From Bacteroidota bacterium (GTDB taxonomy: Bacteria; Bacteroidota; Rhodothermia; Rhodothermales; UBA10348), in NCBI GenBank assembly GCA_029262775.1, contig JAJCYR010000040.1, forward strand, positions 1-49,271: 49,271 bases of DNA. Direction: 5' to 3'. The notes beneath the pieces were generated by a model that saw nothing but the letters and a program-made list of their open reading frames with translations, was not told where the DNA came from and searched no databases. Position 1 is the first letter of the stretch; the number at the start of each line of letters is the position of its first letter. The position numbers and the translations under genes were made by a program. Below, one piece after another: positions 1 to 9,312 of this stretch.

Positions 1-1013
1 CCAGAGCCGCTGCTGCGGGCCTTGCTCGAAGAGCGGCCAGAGCCGCTGCTGCGGGCTCCGGAAGAACGCGTCCGCGTCTTGGACCGCGTGGCCGTGCCCG
101 AACCGCGCGTCCGCGTCGTAGACCGCGTGGCCGTGCCCGAACCGCGCGTGCGCGTCGTAGACCGCGTGGCTGTGCCCGAACTGCGCGTCCGCGTCGTAGA
201 CCCGGCAGCGCGAGTCGTATTCGTTGTGCGACCCTCGGTCAACGCTCCGCGTGTAGATCGCGTCTCCGTGCGCTTGCCCGCCGTTGAGGACCCGGATCGC
301 GTAGACACGACACCGCGGTCCCCAAACCCGGCCGTCGATCCACTGCCCGTCAGTACACCGCGCGTTCCTTCCAGCGTTGAATTCCCCGAAGCGCGACCAC
401 CCCGGTTACCGGATGTTGTAGAGGTGAGCGCGCTGCGCGACAGACTGGACCCCCGGGGACCGTAGTTCCGGTCCACGACATGTACGGTCCCGAAGCTTCC
501 GCCATGACCGAAGTAATGTGGACTGTAACCGAACGAGCCATATCCGAACGAGCCGTATCCGCCGTATCCAAAACTGGTGCCGAATCCAAACCCGAACGCA
601 CTATAGGGCCGACCGTAGCCCAACGACACGCTGACGTGCGATCCGTAGTAGGGGTCACAGTAGGAAAAATAGCCGCAGCCACCATAGTAACCGTCGCCGT
701 AGTAGCCGTCGCCATAGAATGGATCATAGAACGAAGAAAAATATCTGCTGAAGGCATACGGCTCGTGACGGTACCAATCGTATCCGGCCGGATAGAAGTC
801 CTCGTCGACGGAGCCATCGTCATAATATTTACGCACGACCACATCCCCGTCCCGCTCGTAGTCGGCTTCCACGAAATCGAGCCCTTCATCGTAGTGCTCG
901 GGCTCGAGCGTCGCCAACTGGGTATAACATCCCGTAAGGCCAAACATGGCCACGACCAGCCACACTGGAAATGATCGAATTCGCAAAATTGGGGGATATA
1001 ACAGGGACTTCAT
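1..1013 (-). CDS. Tyr/Gly-rich lipoprotein with Arg/Ser/Thr repeat tail (partial, C-terminus outside window)
   Basis: Reading the minus strand from the ATG at 1013 gives an open frame of at least 337 codons that runs off the left edge. The start follows a GAGAGG ribosome-binding site. Residues 1-29 form a lipoprotein signal ending in LTGC, so the mature protein is probably lipid-anchored. A short acidic stretch comes next, then a region very rich in Tyr, Gly and Phe (about residues 70-180, with GYGSFGY-type repeats). The tail is basic and low in complexity, built from 13-residue repeats such as TRSTTRTRGSGTA (39-bp DNA period). No enzyme domain is visible. A surface or envelope structural role is inference. 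The composition resembles poorly characterised repeat lipoproteins, and no family could be named. The gene is divergent from proS. Confidence 0.8.
   Translation of the reverse strand, partial: MKSLLYPPILRIRSFPVWLVVAMFGLTGCYTQLATLEPEHYDEGLDFVEADYERDGDVVVRKYYDDGSVDEDFYPAGYDWYRHEPYAFSRYFSSFYDPFYGDGYYGDGYYGGCGYFSYCDPYYGSHVSVSLGYGRPYSAFGFGFGTSFGYGGYGSFGYGSFGYSPHYFGHGGSFGTVHVVDRNYGPRGSSLSRSALTSTTSGNRGGRASGNSTLEGTRGVLTGSGSTAGFGDRGVVSTRSGSSTAGKRTETRSTRGALTEGRTTNTTRAAGSTTRTRSSGTATRSTTRTRGSGTATRSTTRTRGSGTATRSKTRTRSSGARSSGSGRSSSKARSSGS
61..198. repeat. 39-bp in-frame tandem repeats in the lipoprotein gene
   Basis: Three near-identical 39-bp units lie at 82-120, 121-159 and 160-198, with degenerate partial copies on both sides (61-81 and after 198). 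They differ by only a few substitutions. Each encodes a 13-residue Arg/Thr/Ser/Gly unit on the minus strand, so copy-number change would keep the frame. A second duplication, period 36 bp, sits at the window edge: a 20-bp stretch at 1-20 recurs at 37-56. Confidence 0.85.
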
Positions 1014-1218
1014 GTCAGCCTCTCGGTAAGCGCATTTGTTAACAGGTAAAGAGCCAGGGCGCCCAATGTTTCGTGTCGCGCGAGCGAGGACGGGCCACCG
1101 CTCCCTACATGAAAAGTGGAGCAAATACCGGACCAACTTCAGTTTGCATACCTGAATCACCGTATATAGGCCCACGAAGCATACGTATGTCCGCGATTTA
1201 CACCACCTGCTGTACACT

Positions 1219-2703
1219 ATGGCTGACGCAATCACACCCAGACAGAGCGATTATTCCCAGTGGTACCTGGATGTCGTCAAACATGCCAAACTGGCCGACT
1301 ACTCGCCCGTACGCGGCTGCATGATTATCCGCCCCACCGGGTATGCACTGTGGGAAAACATGCAGCGGGCGCTCGACGACATGTTCAAGGCAACCGGCCA
1401 TGAGAACGTCTACTTTCCCCTCTTCATTCCGCAGTCTTTCATGGCCCGGGAGGCGGAGCATGTCGAAGGGTTTGCCAAGGAGTGCGCCGTCATTACGCAT
1501 TCCCGCCTGAAGCTTGACCCGGAACTGGGCCTGATTGCCGATCCTGACTCCAAACTGGAGGAGAACCTCGTGGTCCGCCCGACGTCGGAGACCATCATGT
1601 GGGATACGTACGCCAAGTGGATCCAGTCCTGGCGCGACCTTCCCCTGAAATACAACCAGTGGGCGAATGTCGTGCGGTGGGAAATGCGTACGCGCCTATT
1701 CCTGCGGACCATGGAATTCCTCTGGCAGGAAGGCCACACGGCGCACGCCACGCGCGATGAAGCCGTGGAGGAAACCCTCCAGATGCTGGATGTCTATGCG
1801 ACGTTTGCCGAAGAATGGATGGCCATGCCGGTCATCAAAGGAATCAAGACGGCATCGGAGCGCTTTGCCGGAGCCGTCGACACCTATTGTATTGAGGCGC
1901 TCATGCAGGATGGCAAGGCGCTCCAGGCCGGCACATCGCACTTTCTCGGTCAGAACTTCGCCAAGGCGTTCAACTGCCAGTTCCAGAACAGGGACAATGA
2001 ACTGGAATACGTGTGGGCCACCTCGTGGGGCGTATCGACCCGACTCATTGGCGCGCTGATCATGGTCCACTCCGATGACCAGGGACTCATTCTTCCGCCC
2101 CGCCTGGCACCGACCCAGGTGGTACTCGTCCCCATTTATCGGTCTGACGAGGACAGGGAACAGGTCCTGGCCGAGGCCCAGTCCATTCGCTCCGAGCTGG
2201 AGGCAGCCGGAATCCGCATCAAGGTGGACGACCGCGAGAGCTACCGGCCCGGCTGGAAGTTCAACGAATACGAGGTTCAGGGCGTACCCATTCGCCTTGC
2301 GCTCGGGCCACGCGATGTCCAGAATGGAACCGTCGAGCTCGCGCGGCGGGATACGCGCGAAAAGGAGTCTACCAGCCGCGAGGGCCTTGCAGACCATATC
2401 GTATTGCTGCTGGATGGTATCCAGAGTGGCCTCCATGAGCGGGCACTGGCCTACCGGGAGGCAAATACGCACGTGGTCGACGATTACGACACGTTCAAAC
2501 GCGTGCTTGACGGGCAGGGTGGGTTCATCCGCATGCACTGGGACGGAACGGCCGAAACGGAGGCGCGCATCAAGGAGGAAACGAAGGCGACCATCCGGTG
2601 CATTCCCGAGGAAGGAACCTGGCCCGAGGATGAAACGCCGGGATTGGACCCGGTCTCGGGTGCACCATCCGCGCGGCGCGTACTCTATGCACGTGCATAC
2701 TAA
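1219..2703 (+). CDS. proS: Prolyl-tRNA synthetase, archaeal/eukaryotic-like short type
   Basis: This 494-aa protein charges tRNA-Pro with proline in the cytoplasm. It begins [20 protein letters not shown] and shows class II synthetase features: RPTSETIMW (motif 2 region, about residue 120), the [14 protein letters not shown] stretch, and the [25 protein letters not shown] motif 3 region (each a short part of the visible match). It ends in RAY with the C-terminal tyrosine typical of this ProS type. It lacks the editing insertion of the long bacterial type, and its length fits the short type. No clear ribosome-binding site precedes the ATG. The 3' end overlaps the esterase gene start by 17 bases, which suggests co-translation. 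Confidence 0.97.
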   Translation: MADAITPRQSDYSQWYLDVVKHAKLADYSPVRGCMIIRPTGYALWENMQRALDDMFKATGHENVYFPLFIPQSFMAREAEHVEGFAKECAVITHSRLKLDPELGLIADPDSKLEENLVVRPTSETIMWDTYAKWIQSWRDLPLKYNQWANVVRWEMRTRLFLRTMEFLWQEGHTAHATRDEAVEETLQMLDVYATFAEEWMAMPVIKGIKTASERFAGAVDTYCIEALMQDGKALQAGTSHFLGQNFAKAFNCQFQNRDNELEYVWATSWGVSTRLIGALIMVHSDDQGLILPPRLAPTQVVLVPIYRSDEDREQVLAEAQSIRSELEAAGIRIKVDDRESYRPGWKFNEYEVQGVPIRLALGPRDVQNGTVELARRDTREKESTSREGLADHIVLLLDGIQSGLHERALAYREANTHVVDDYDTFKRVLDGQGGFIRMHWDGTAETEARIKEETKATIRCIPEEGTWPEDETPGLDPVSGAPSARRVLYARAY

Positions 2704-3697
2704 ATACGTATTTCTCGTCGCCATGGCCGTGCTGATCGCGGCATGTGGCGATGCCACGCAGCGTCCGGAGGGGAACGGAACGGCGGACCGTCCGGCGCTC
2801 ACGGGCGACGAATTTGAATGGGCCGCCGTCCCGGTCCTACCGGAAATGGCACTCGGCGTATCGGGCCGCGTCGACGTGCATACGGACATCCCGTCAAGGC
2901 GGATTTCCCCGCGACGCGTGCACATCTGGCTACCGCCCTCCTATGACGACAGTCCTGACGCACGCTTCCCCGTGCTCTACATGCACGATGGGCAGAACGT
3001 ATTCGACCCGGCCGGCTCCGTTTTCTCCGGCAGGGACTGGGCCGTCGACGAGGTTATCCTCGCACTCACCGACTCGGCTGCCATCCGCACGCCCATCGTG
3101 GTCGCCATCGAAAGCGGCCCCCTGCGCATTGTGGAACTGGCCCCCGAGGACGTCCTGACCCATTATTTTCCTCCCGATACGCTCGCCGAGGCCCGCCGCC
3201 AGCTCGAGGCCGGCGTGAACATCCCGGTCTCCCAACCGCTTTTGGGAAATGCCTATCTGTCGTTCATCACGGACGAACTCATGCCGTGGGTCGAGGCCAG
3301 GTACCGCGTTTTGACGGGCCCCGAAAACACGTTCATCATGGGATCGAGCATGGGCGGCCTGGCCTCCATCTACGCACTCTACAAACGCCCGGACGTGTTC
3401 GGCGGCGCTGCCGCGCTCTCGACCCACTGGCCGGTCGTGGGCGATTACATGCTCGACTGGTTGGCCGACCATGACCCCCTCCCGGCCCATCACCGGCTCT
3501 ACATGGACCGGGGCACAGAAACACTCGACAGCCAGTACGCTGCCTATCAGGTGGATGTGGACCGGGCCCTTGGCGCGACCGGCGCATCGCACATTACCAG
3601 CCACGTTTTTGAGGGGCACGCCCATACGGAAGCCGACTGGCGGCGACGTGTGCACCTACCACTGCAGTTTCTGCTCGGCGCGCGGCCAGTGCAATAA
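2687..3697 (+). CDS. Exported lipoprotein esterase, alpha/beta hydrolase (esterase D / enterochelin esterase-like)
   Basis: The 336-aa product starts at the ATG at 2687, inside the end of proS in another frame. I chose it because it opens a lipoprotein signal, [20 protein letters not shown]. The frame is open much further upstream, but that part is the shadow of proS. The body matches the putative esterase family: [23 protein letters not shown], then the nucleophile elbow GSSMGG with Ser at about residue 221. A later Asp (YMDRGTE) and His ([11 protein letters not shown]) could complete a Ser-Asp-His triad. Relatives hydrolyse ester bonds of siderophores, S-formylglutathione or cell-wall sugars, and the substrate here is unknown. 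The location is probably periplasmic or outer-membrane-anchored. Proximity to a TonB receptor allows a nutrient-uptake role, which is inference only. Confidence 0.9.
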   Translation: MHVHTKYVFLVAMAVLIAACGDATQRPEGNGTADRPALTGDEFEWAAVPVLPEMALGVSGRVDVHTDIPSRRISPRRVHIWLPPSYDDSPDARFPVLYMHDGQNVFDPAGSVFSGRDWAVDEVILALTDSAAIRTPIVVAIESGPLRIVELAPEDVLTHYFPPDTLAEARRQLEAGVNIPVSQPLLGNAYLSFITDELMPWVEARYRVLTGPENTFIMGSSMGGLASIYALYKRPDVFGGAAALSTHWPVVGDYMLDWLADHDPLPAHHRLYMDRGTETLDSQYAAYQVDVDRALGATGASHITSHVFEGHAHTEADWRRRVHLPLQFLLGARPVQ

Positions 3698-3806
3698 CGC
3701 GTCCCCATTGGAACGACTGACGGGCAAACTCGTCTCACACCGCTGAACAACCCGGAGAGCCTACCGATACAGCGATACGATCCATTTTCCAACACGCTCG
3801 AACCGT

Positions 3807-6305
3807 ATGCGACGTAATCGCTTGCGCGCGACACTCATCGCGCTCAGTGCCCTCCTCTTTCTTCTTGCTGCACGCACGACCAACGCCCAGGAATGGGGCT
3901 CCGTCGTGGGTCGGATCACGGAAGCCGAAATCGGATTCCCGGTGCCGGGCGCATCGGTCGTTGTGAACGGCACCAATTTCGGTACGGCCGCGGATGTCGA
4001 CGGTCGATACGAACTCCGACTGCCCATGGGGCGGTTTGTGCTCCGGTATTCATCGGTCGGGTTCGAGGCGCGGCTCGATACGGTCGATGTCGAGCCCCGG
4101 CGCATTATTACGCGCAACATCGTTCTCAAGGAGTCCATTGCCTCCATGGACGAGGTGACGGTCGAGGCCCGCGCGCCGCTGGAAGCGGGCGTGTTCGAAA
4201 TTTCCCCGGAGCTGGTTGATGACATTCCCGTGCCCGTACGCGATGCGCTCCGGGCGCTGCGTATTCTGCCGGGCGTATCGGCCAACAACGAGCTCTCCAA
4301 CCAGTTTTCCGTGCGGGGTGGCGGTTTCAACGAGAATCTGTTCTTCGTGAACGGATTCGAGATTTTTCTGCCGTTCCGGCCCCGAACCGGCGAGCAGGAG
4401 GGCCTCTCTCTCGTCAACGCGGACATGGCCGAGCGCATCACACTCTACACCGGTGGGTTTCCAGCGCGATACGGTGGCAAGCTGTCCTCAGCCGTGGACG
4501 TGCAGTACAAGCGCCCCCAGCGGACGAACGATCCGTTCGAGATGAGTGGGTACGCGTCACTGCTCGATTATGGTGTGACCGGGTCCGGATCTACCATGGG
4601 TGGCCGCCTCGGACTCATGGGATCTGTTCGCGTGGCGCAGGCCCGGCGGTTTTTCCAGACGCAGGAATTGCAGGGAGAGTACCAGCCGCAGTACCTCGAC
4701 GGGCAGGTCTATGCCGGGTATGAGATCAGTATGGGGCAGGAAATCGAGGTACTGGGCATGCTCGCTTCGAACGATTTTGAACTGGACCCCAATTCCCGAA
4801 AGACGTTTTTCGGGTCGCTGTCGCAGAATTCAGCCGTCGCACCGTCAAACCTGCAGTCGCTTTGGGTCCGGTTCGATGCAGACAATCGGGAGGTGGACGG
4901 CTACGACACGGCGTTTCTCGGCGTCAGGCTTTCCAACCGCTTGACGACAAATACCCGCGTTGAGCACGACATCAGCTTTTTCGACACAGCAGAAACCGAA
5001 GAGCTGGACCTTTCGGGAACGTCGCTACTCTTCAATGTGGATCCGGGATCCGACAACCCCCAGGACGGCGAGGGACTCATACAGACCGGTCAGAGCCGTC
5101 AGGAGGATTTTGCCGACAACAGCGTGGAGGTGCAGACCATCACCGGTCAAGGCCGATACCTGTATTCCAACAATCGGCATGTTGCTGAGGCCGGTTGGAG
5201 TGTTCGCCGCCTCGATTTTGACGACCGGATAGATGAAAAGAATGTGGTCGTCGGGCAGGGACTCGATGGCGAGGTGGTCCGGATCGTGGCCGACAGCCTG
5301 CGGGACACGGCCAGTTTCGGTGCCTGGCAATCCTCATTCCATGTGCAGGAGTCCCTCGACGCGTTTGGAGCCGACCCGGGGAAATTGATGATTACCGGTG
5401 GCCTGAGGACGGACTACTATTCATTTACGGGCGAGTGGACCGTGTCGCCGAGGGCTTCGTTCACGCTGCGCCAGTCGGTCAACACAACCCTTTTTGGGTC
5501 GGCCGGAATCTACTACCAGGCACCCACCTATCGGGAACTGCGGGGTAAACCGGAGGTGGGCGAAACCATCCTGGGTGCGTTGAACGACGATCTGCAGTCG
5601 CAGCGTTCGGATCAGGTGATCATGGGTGGTGAGGTCTTTCTGCCGGGCCGGCGGGTCTACGTGCGCGGTGAGGCTTACTACAAGCGCATCACGAACATGA
5701 TATCCTACGATGTGGATAATGTGCGCGTGCGCTATTCGGGAGAAAACGATGCCTCAGGCCGGCATTACGGGCTCGATATGCAACTCCGGGGCGAACTTGT
5801 TCCGGGTCTCGAGAGTTGGGTGAACTACAGCTACCTGGTGGCACGCGAACGGTTTGACGACGAATTTGTGACGCCCGAAAACCGGGGATTACTGGCCCGT
5901 CCCACGGACCAACGCCACACCATTTCCCTGTTTCTGCAGGACTACATTCCGAGCGATCCCACGTGGAAACTGCACATGCGTACGCTCTACGGATCCGGAC
6001 TGCCCTACACGCCCCCGAAGCCGGGTCCGCAGGTGGGCAACCTGATTACGCAGGCACCCGGAGATCGTTTTTCGGCCCGATACCCCCGTTTTTTCCGATT
6101 CGACATTGGCGCCAGCAAGACCATTGGCCCGGAAGTCACGGGATCGCGGCTCAACATGCAACTCACGGCCGAGATCCTGAACCTGTTCGACATGACCAAT
6201 ACGGTTTCGTACAGTTGGGTCCCTGATTCCGACGGTATATGGCAGCGGATCCCGACCCGGCTTACGCCTCGGCTCGTGAACGTACGGATCACGGCAGATT
6301 TTTAG
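3807..6305 (+). CDS. TonB-dependent outer-membrane receptor with carboxypeptidase-like N-terminal domain
   Basis: The 832-aa protein has a Sec signal ending near residue 27 (TTNAQ). A CarboxypepD_reg-like beta-sandwich follows (GRITEAEIGFPVPGASVVV... SSVGFEARLDTV, about residues 30-105). The plug domain comes next (DALRALRILPGVSANNELSNQFSVRGG, about 125-235), then a long beta-barrel ending in VRITADF with the C-terminal aromatic typical of outer-membrane barrels. Such receptors import substrates using energy from TonB-ExbB-ExbD. The ligand cannot be read from sequence. No SusD-like partner is adjacent, so a classic polysaccharide-utilisation pair is not supported. A strong hairpin terminator lies directly downstream. 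Confidence 0.93.
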   Translation: MRRNRLRATLIALSALLFLLAARTTNAQEWGSVVGRITEAEIGFPVPGASVVVNGTNFGTAADVDGRYELRLPMGRFVLRYSSVGFEARLDTVDVEPRRIITRNIVLKESIASMDEVTVEARAPLEAGVFEISPELVDDIPVPVRDALRALRILPGVSANNELSNQFSVRGGGFNENLFFVNGFEIFLPFRPRTGEQEGLSLVNADMAERITLYTGGFPARYGGKLSSAVDVQYKRPQRTNDPFEMSGYASLLDYGVTGSGSTMGGRLGLMGSVRVAQARRFFQTQELQGEYQPQYLDGQVYAGYEISMGQEIEVLGMLASNDFELDPNSRKTFFGSLSQNSAVAPSNLQSLWVRFDADNREVDGYDTAFLGVRLSNRLTTNTRVEHDISFFDTAETEELDLSGTSLLFNVDPGSDNPQDGEGLIQTGQSRQEDFADNSVEVQTITGQGRYLYSNNRHVAEAGWSVRRLDFDDRIDEKNVVVGQGLDGEVVRIVADSLRDTASFGAWQSSFHVQESLDAFGADPGKLMITGGLRTDYYSFTGEWTVSPRASFTLRQSVNTTLFGSAGIYYQAPTYRELRGKPEVGETILGALNDDLQSQRSDQVIMGGEVFLPGRRVYVRGEAYYKRITNMISYDVDNVRVRYSGENDASGRHYGLDMQLRGELVPGLESWVNYSYLVARERFDDEFVTPENRGLLARPTDQRHTISLFLQDYIPSDPTWKLHMRTLYGSGLPYTPPKPGPQVGNLITQAPGDRFSARYPRFFRFDIGASKTIGPEVTGSRLNMQLTAEILNLFDMTNTVSYSWVPDSDGIWQRIPTRLTPRLVNVRITADF

Positions 6306-6315
6306 CAGCGTGTTA

Positions 6316-6368
6316 ACAGGCCGTCTGATTTTTCTGGGCACCAGACGGCCTGTGGAAATTTTTCTTTG
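6316..6368 (+). terminator. Rho-independent terminator after the TonB receptor gene
   Basis: A perfect 12-bp inverted repeat (ACAGGCCGTCTG at 6316-6327, complement at 6342-6353) encloses a 14-nt loop. It is followed within a few bases by a T-rich run (AAATTTTTCTTT). It starts 10 bases after the receptor stop codon and precedes the CHAT gene, so the two genes are probably separate transcripts. Confidence 0.85.
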
Positions 6369-6413
6369 GAAGCGAGGTTATGTCTGCGCACGAGCGGTGT
6401 CTATTGGTCACGT

Positions 6414-9281
6414 ATGCCTCGACACCTCGTTACAATAGCCCTTTCCGCATTCTTCACGTGGCTCCTCGTGAGCGGCTCGTGTAATTCTTCCGATACGACG
6501 GCATCGCTTTTTCTGGCCTCGCACTACGATGATGTCATCCTCCGGCAGGCGGAGCCTGTGGAAGCGGTCGACGAGCTCCTCGTTGCGCTCGCCTACATTG
6601 CCCAACAGCGGTATGCGGAAGCCAGACTGTTTCTGGAACGCCCCCTTCCTGCGCCCTCCACGCCGGTTGAAGAGGTGGTACGCGCGTGCGGCCGGTTCGA
6701 AATTCTTATCCGAAGCGGGAAATACAATGGGTCCAGTAGCGTGCAGGCAGCATGTCGCGAGGCGACGTCACACGTCCAGGCCGCGGGCCTGCGAGGCACC
6801 AACACCCGCCTCGTGCTCTCCTACGGGCTTCATGTGCTCGGCTACGCCGATCAAACGGCCTCCCGCTACGAGGAGAGCCTGTCCCGCTACTTCGAGGCGC
6901 TCGATGCCAACCCGGGCAACAGCCGGCTCGCCAACTATTTCGAGCTCAATACGCGCAACAACATGGGCAATGTGTACTGGCGCACCGGGCGCTCATCGCA
7001 GGCCCTCGATGTACACCTCGACGTGTACGGACGTCGCGTCGCGCTGCTCGGACCGGAGCACCCGAAAACAGGAGGTACCATCGGGAATCTCGGAAACGTG
7101 TTTCATTCCCTCGGCGAGTACGAAAAAGCCCTGTATTTCCACGCGCGCGCTGCCGACATCTGGAAGGCACGGGCAGGCGCGTTCGATCCCGAGTATGCCT
7201 ATGCCGTCAACAATGGGGGCCTGGCGCTGCTTCACCTGGAACGGGATGAAGAGGCCATTGAAGCGCTCAACCGGTCGCTGCGCATAAAGCGGGCCGTACA
7301 CGGCGAGAGCTCGGCTACACTGATCAATACGCTGGCCAATCTCACCACGCTCTATATCCGGAACGGAGACCGGGCTGCCGCCCATGCGCATGCCGACCTG
7401 GTCTCCAGTATCGCCCGGCGCCACGGACTGGAAGCAACGCCCGGACTCTGGGCCTTCGAAGTGGACCGGTCCCGACTATTGGTCCAGTATGGACGAATGC
7501 AGGAAGCTACCGATGCGCTCGAATACGCATTGTGGTCTGCCCGGGCTGCCACGCACCCGGTTGCCTTCCGCCTGGCCAACCGACTGGCCACCATACTGAT
7601 GGATGCGGGCCATCCGGAGTCGGCACGGCGCTACCTGGAATGGGTCGACACGTGCGTGAAGACGTGTACCTGGTCCCCGGTTTCCGACTCAGTGCTCACC
7701 AGCAATCCGCCTGCGGAAGAGAGCATCTCGCTCTGGCTCGAAGCCAACCGGTTACTCCTGGACGTTGGAGGAGAGGGTGCCCTGGAGCGGGCAGAATTGG
7801 CGGCCAGGACGGCTGAGCGGATCCAGTCGGGCTCCTGGTCCCTCAAATTCGACCGGCAGTGGTACACACAGGCGCTGGACCTGCATCGGGCCCTTTTCGA
7901 ACATGCTGTAGCTCGTGAAGACCTGGACAAGGCCTGGGAGCATGCGGAAATCATCAAGAATCTGTTCGCCCGGCGGGTCAGTCACCGCCCAGGCCGCTCA
8001 GAGTGGTCACCTGAGCAGATGGAGGAGCTGCTGGCGACCGAATCGGCCTTGATCCGTGCCGAGCGCAAGGGCCTCGAGGAGAGCCGCAGGAAGCTCGTCG
8101 CCGAACGGGTTCGGTTGCAACTGGAATTTGAACAGACCGCGAGGCTCGACGCGAAGCCAGACCTCCGCAGCCCGTGGCTGGCACTCGACGAAGCCCGCGC
8201 CGAGGCGAGCCGGAGCGACGAAGCATTTCTTCATTTCGTCTGGGGAAGCCGCAAGCACGTCCTTCATGCTGTACTGGTTCGGCCCGATACGACGCTGGTT
8301 CTACCGGTCCACCATGCCGGCGCAATCGCGGGCGCAGTCGACAGCCTTTTCAAGGCACTCAGTGACAACTCCAGATACGCATTTGAACCCGCTGCCAGGC
8401 GCGTGTCGGACCTGCTGCTTCGGCCGCTCTCGCCTTGGATTGACGGACAAAGACTGGTCATCTCGGCCGATGAGAAGCTCTTCAACGTTCCGATTGACCT
8501 GCTCCCGAGGCCAGGTGCAGCCAATTTCGAGTACATGGTTGAATCGGTCGCGCTGAGATACGCTATTTCCGGTTCGGCGTGGGCCACGGCCGCGCCGCTC
8601 CTCCAGGTATCGACGCATACACCCATACGCGCCGCCATCATGGATGTCGGACTCACGCGGAGTGGCGCGGCTACCGGTCCGGGCACCAACCCGTCGTCTG
8701 CGGCGCGGCTACCGGGGGCCCGCATTGAGACGGAGTCGCTCCTGAAGCTTCTAAGAAGTCAGGCCTTGGCCAACGTTTCCTATGTCCGCAACGTTACCAC
8801 GCGCAATTTTGAGCGACGCCTACAGTCAAGATACGACGTTGTGCATCTGGCCACGCACAGTTTTTTTGACCAGGAGCTGCCTCACAATTCCGGAATCATC
8901 ATGGCCGCACCCGTCATGTCCCGGTTTTTGTCTGGCGAGACGGTAACTACACTCGGCCCCGCAGAGCTGGCGGGAATGCATTTACAGGCCCATCTGCTCG
9001 TCCTGAGTTCCTGCGAATCCGCGCTCCGGACCGGCGGCTCCTCTGCTGCCTTCGACTTTGGTGTGGCCCTCGGTCTATCGGGCGTCGAGCACGCGCTGGT
9101 TTCAAACTGGGCAGTGGACGACATGGCTACGAGCGAGTTCATGCTGCGCTTCTATGGAGAACTGCTCTCGGGAAGGTTACCTCATGAAGCCCTGCGAGCG
9201 GCCAAACTGTCCTTCATACAGGAAAACTCACCACTGGCCAACCCCCGCATGTGGGCGGGTTTCGTGCTCACAACGGTGTAA
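6414..9281 (+). CDS. Exported TPR-CHAT domain protein (caspase-like peptidase family)
   Basis: The 955-aa product starts at the ATG at 6414, which opens a hydrophobic signal (MPRHLVTIALSAFFTWLLVSGSC). The Cys may be lipidated, although the lipobox is not canonical. Residues about 175-340 contain four tetratricopeptide repeats (for example RNNMGNVYWRTGRSSQALDV). A helical and coiled region follows to about residue 600. The C-terminal CHAT domain carries the family's His-Cys dyad: VVHLATHSFF (His at about 815) and LSSCESAL (Cys at about 867), followed by the conserved GVEHALVSNWAVDD and MWAGFVL. CHAT proteins are caspase/separase relatives, and several are proteases switched on by partner proteins. 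Export of such a protein is notable. No obvious substrate or regulator gene is next to it. Confidence 0.9.
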   Translation: MPRHLVTIALSAFFTWLLVSGSCNSSDTTASLFLASHYDDVILRQAEPVEAVDELLVALAYIAQQRYAEARLFLERPLPAPSTPVEEVVRACGRFEILIRSGKYNGSSSVQAACREATSHVQAAGLRGTNTRLVLSYGLHVLGYADQTASRYEESLSRYFEALDANPGNSRLANYFELNTRNNMGNVYWRTGRSSQALDVHLDVYGRRVALLGPEHPKTGGTIGNLGNVFHSLGEYEKALYFHARAADIWKARAGAFDPEYAYAVNNGGLALLHLERDEEAIEALNRSLRIKRAVHGESSATLINTLANLTTLYIRNGDRAAAHAHADLVSSIARRHGLEATPGLWAFEVDRSRLLVQYGRMQEATDALEYALWSARAATHPVAFRLANRLATILMDAGHPESARRYLEWVDTCVKTCTWSPVSDSVLTSNPPAEESISLWLEANRLLLDVGGEGALERAELAARTAERIQSGSWSLKFDRQWYTQALDLHRALFEHAVAREDLDKAWEHAEIIKNLFARRVSHRPGRSEWSPEQMEELLATESALIRAERKGLEESRRKLVAERVRLQLEFEQTARLDAKPDLRSPWLALDEARAEASRSDEAFLHFVWGSRKHVLHAVLVRPDTTLVLPVHHAGAIAGAVDSLFKALSDNSRYAFEPAARRVSDLLLRPLSPWIDGQRLVISADEKLFNVPIDLLPRPGAANFEYMVESVALRYAISGSAWATAAPLLQVSTHTPIRAAIMDVGLTRSGAATGPGTNPSSAARLPGARIETESLLKLLRSQALANVSYVRNVTTRNFERRLQSRYDVVHLATHSFFDQELPHNSGIIMAAPVMSRFLSGETVTTLGPAELAGMHLQAHLLVLSSCESALRTGGSSAAFDFGVALGLSGVEHALVSNWAVDDMATSEFMLRFYGELLSGRLPHEALRAAKLSFIQENSPLANPRMWAGFVLTTV

Positions 9282-9312
9282 GCCAGGTGGCCAGGAACGG
9301 TTCGCACGCATA

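Noticed and set aside
22..465. A plus-strand open frame full of Val/Arg/Pro repeats
   Set aside because: It is the antisense of the 39-bp repeats of the minus-strand lipoprotein gene, which has a signal peptide, lipobox and ribosome-binding site. The plus-strand version has none of these.
350..974. Two further open frames on both strands within the lipoprotein gene
   Set aside because: Both are out of frame with the lipoprotein reading frame and show no domain or export signal.
1696..2925. Long 409-codon minus-strand frame opposite proS
   Set aside because: It covers proS and the start of the esterase gene, both with clear family motifs. Antisense frames of this length are common in GC-rich genes.
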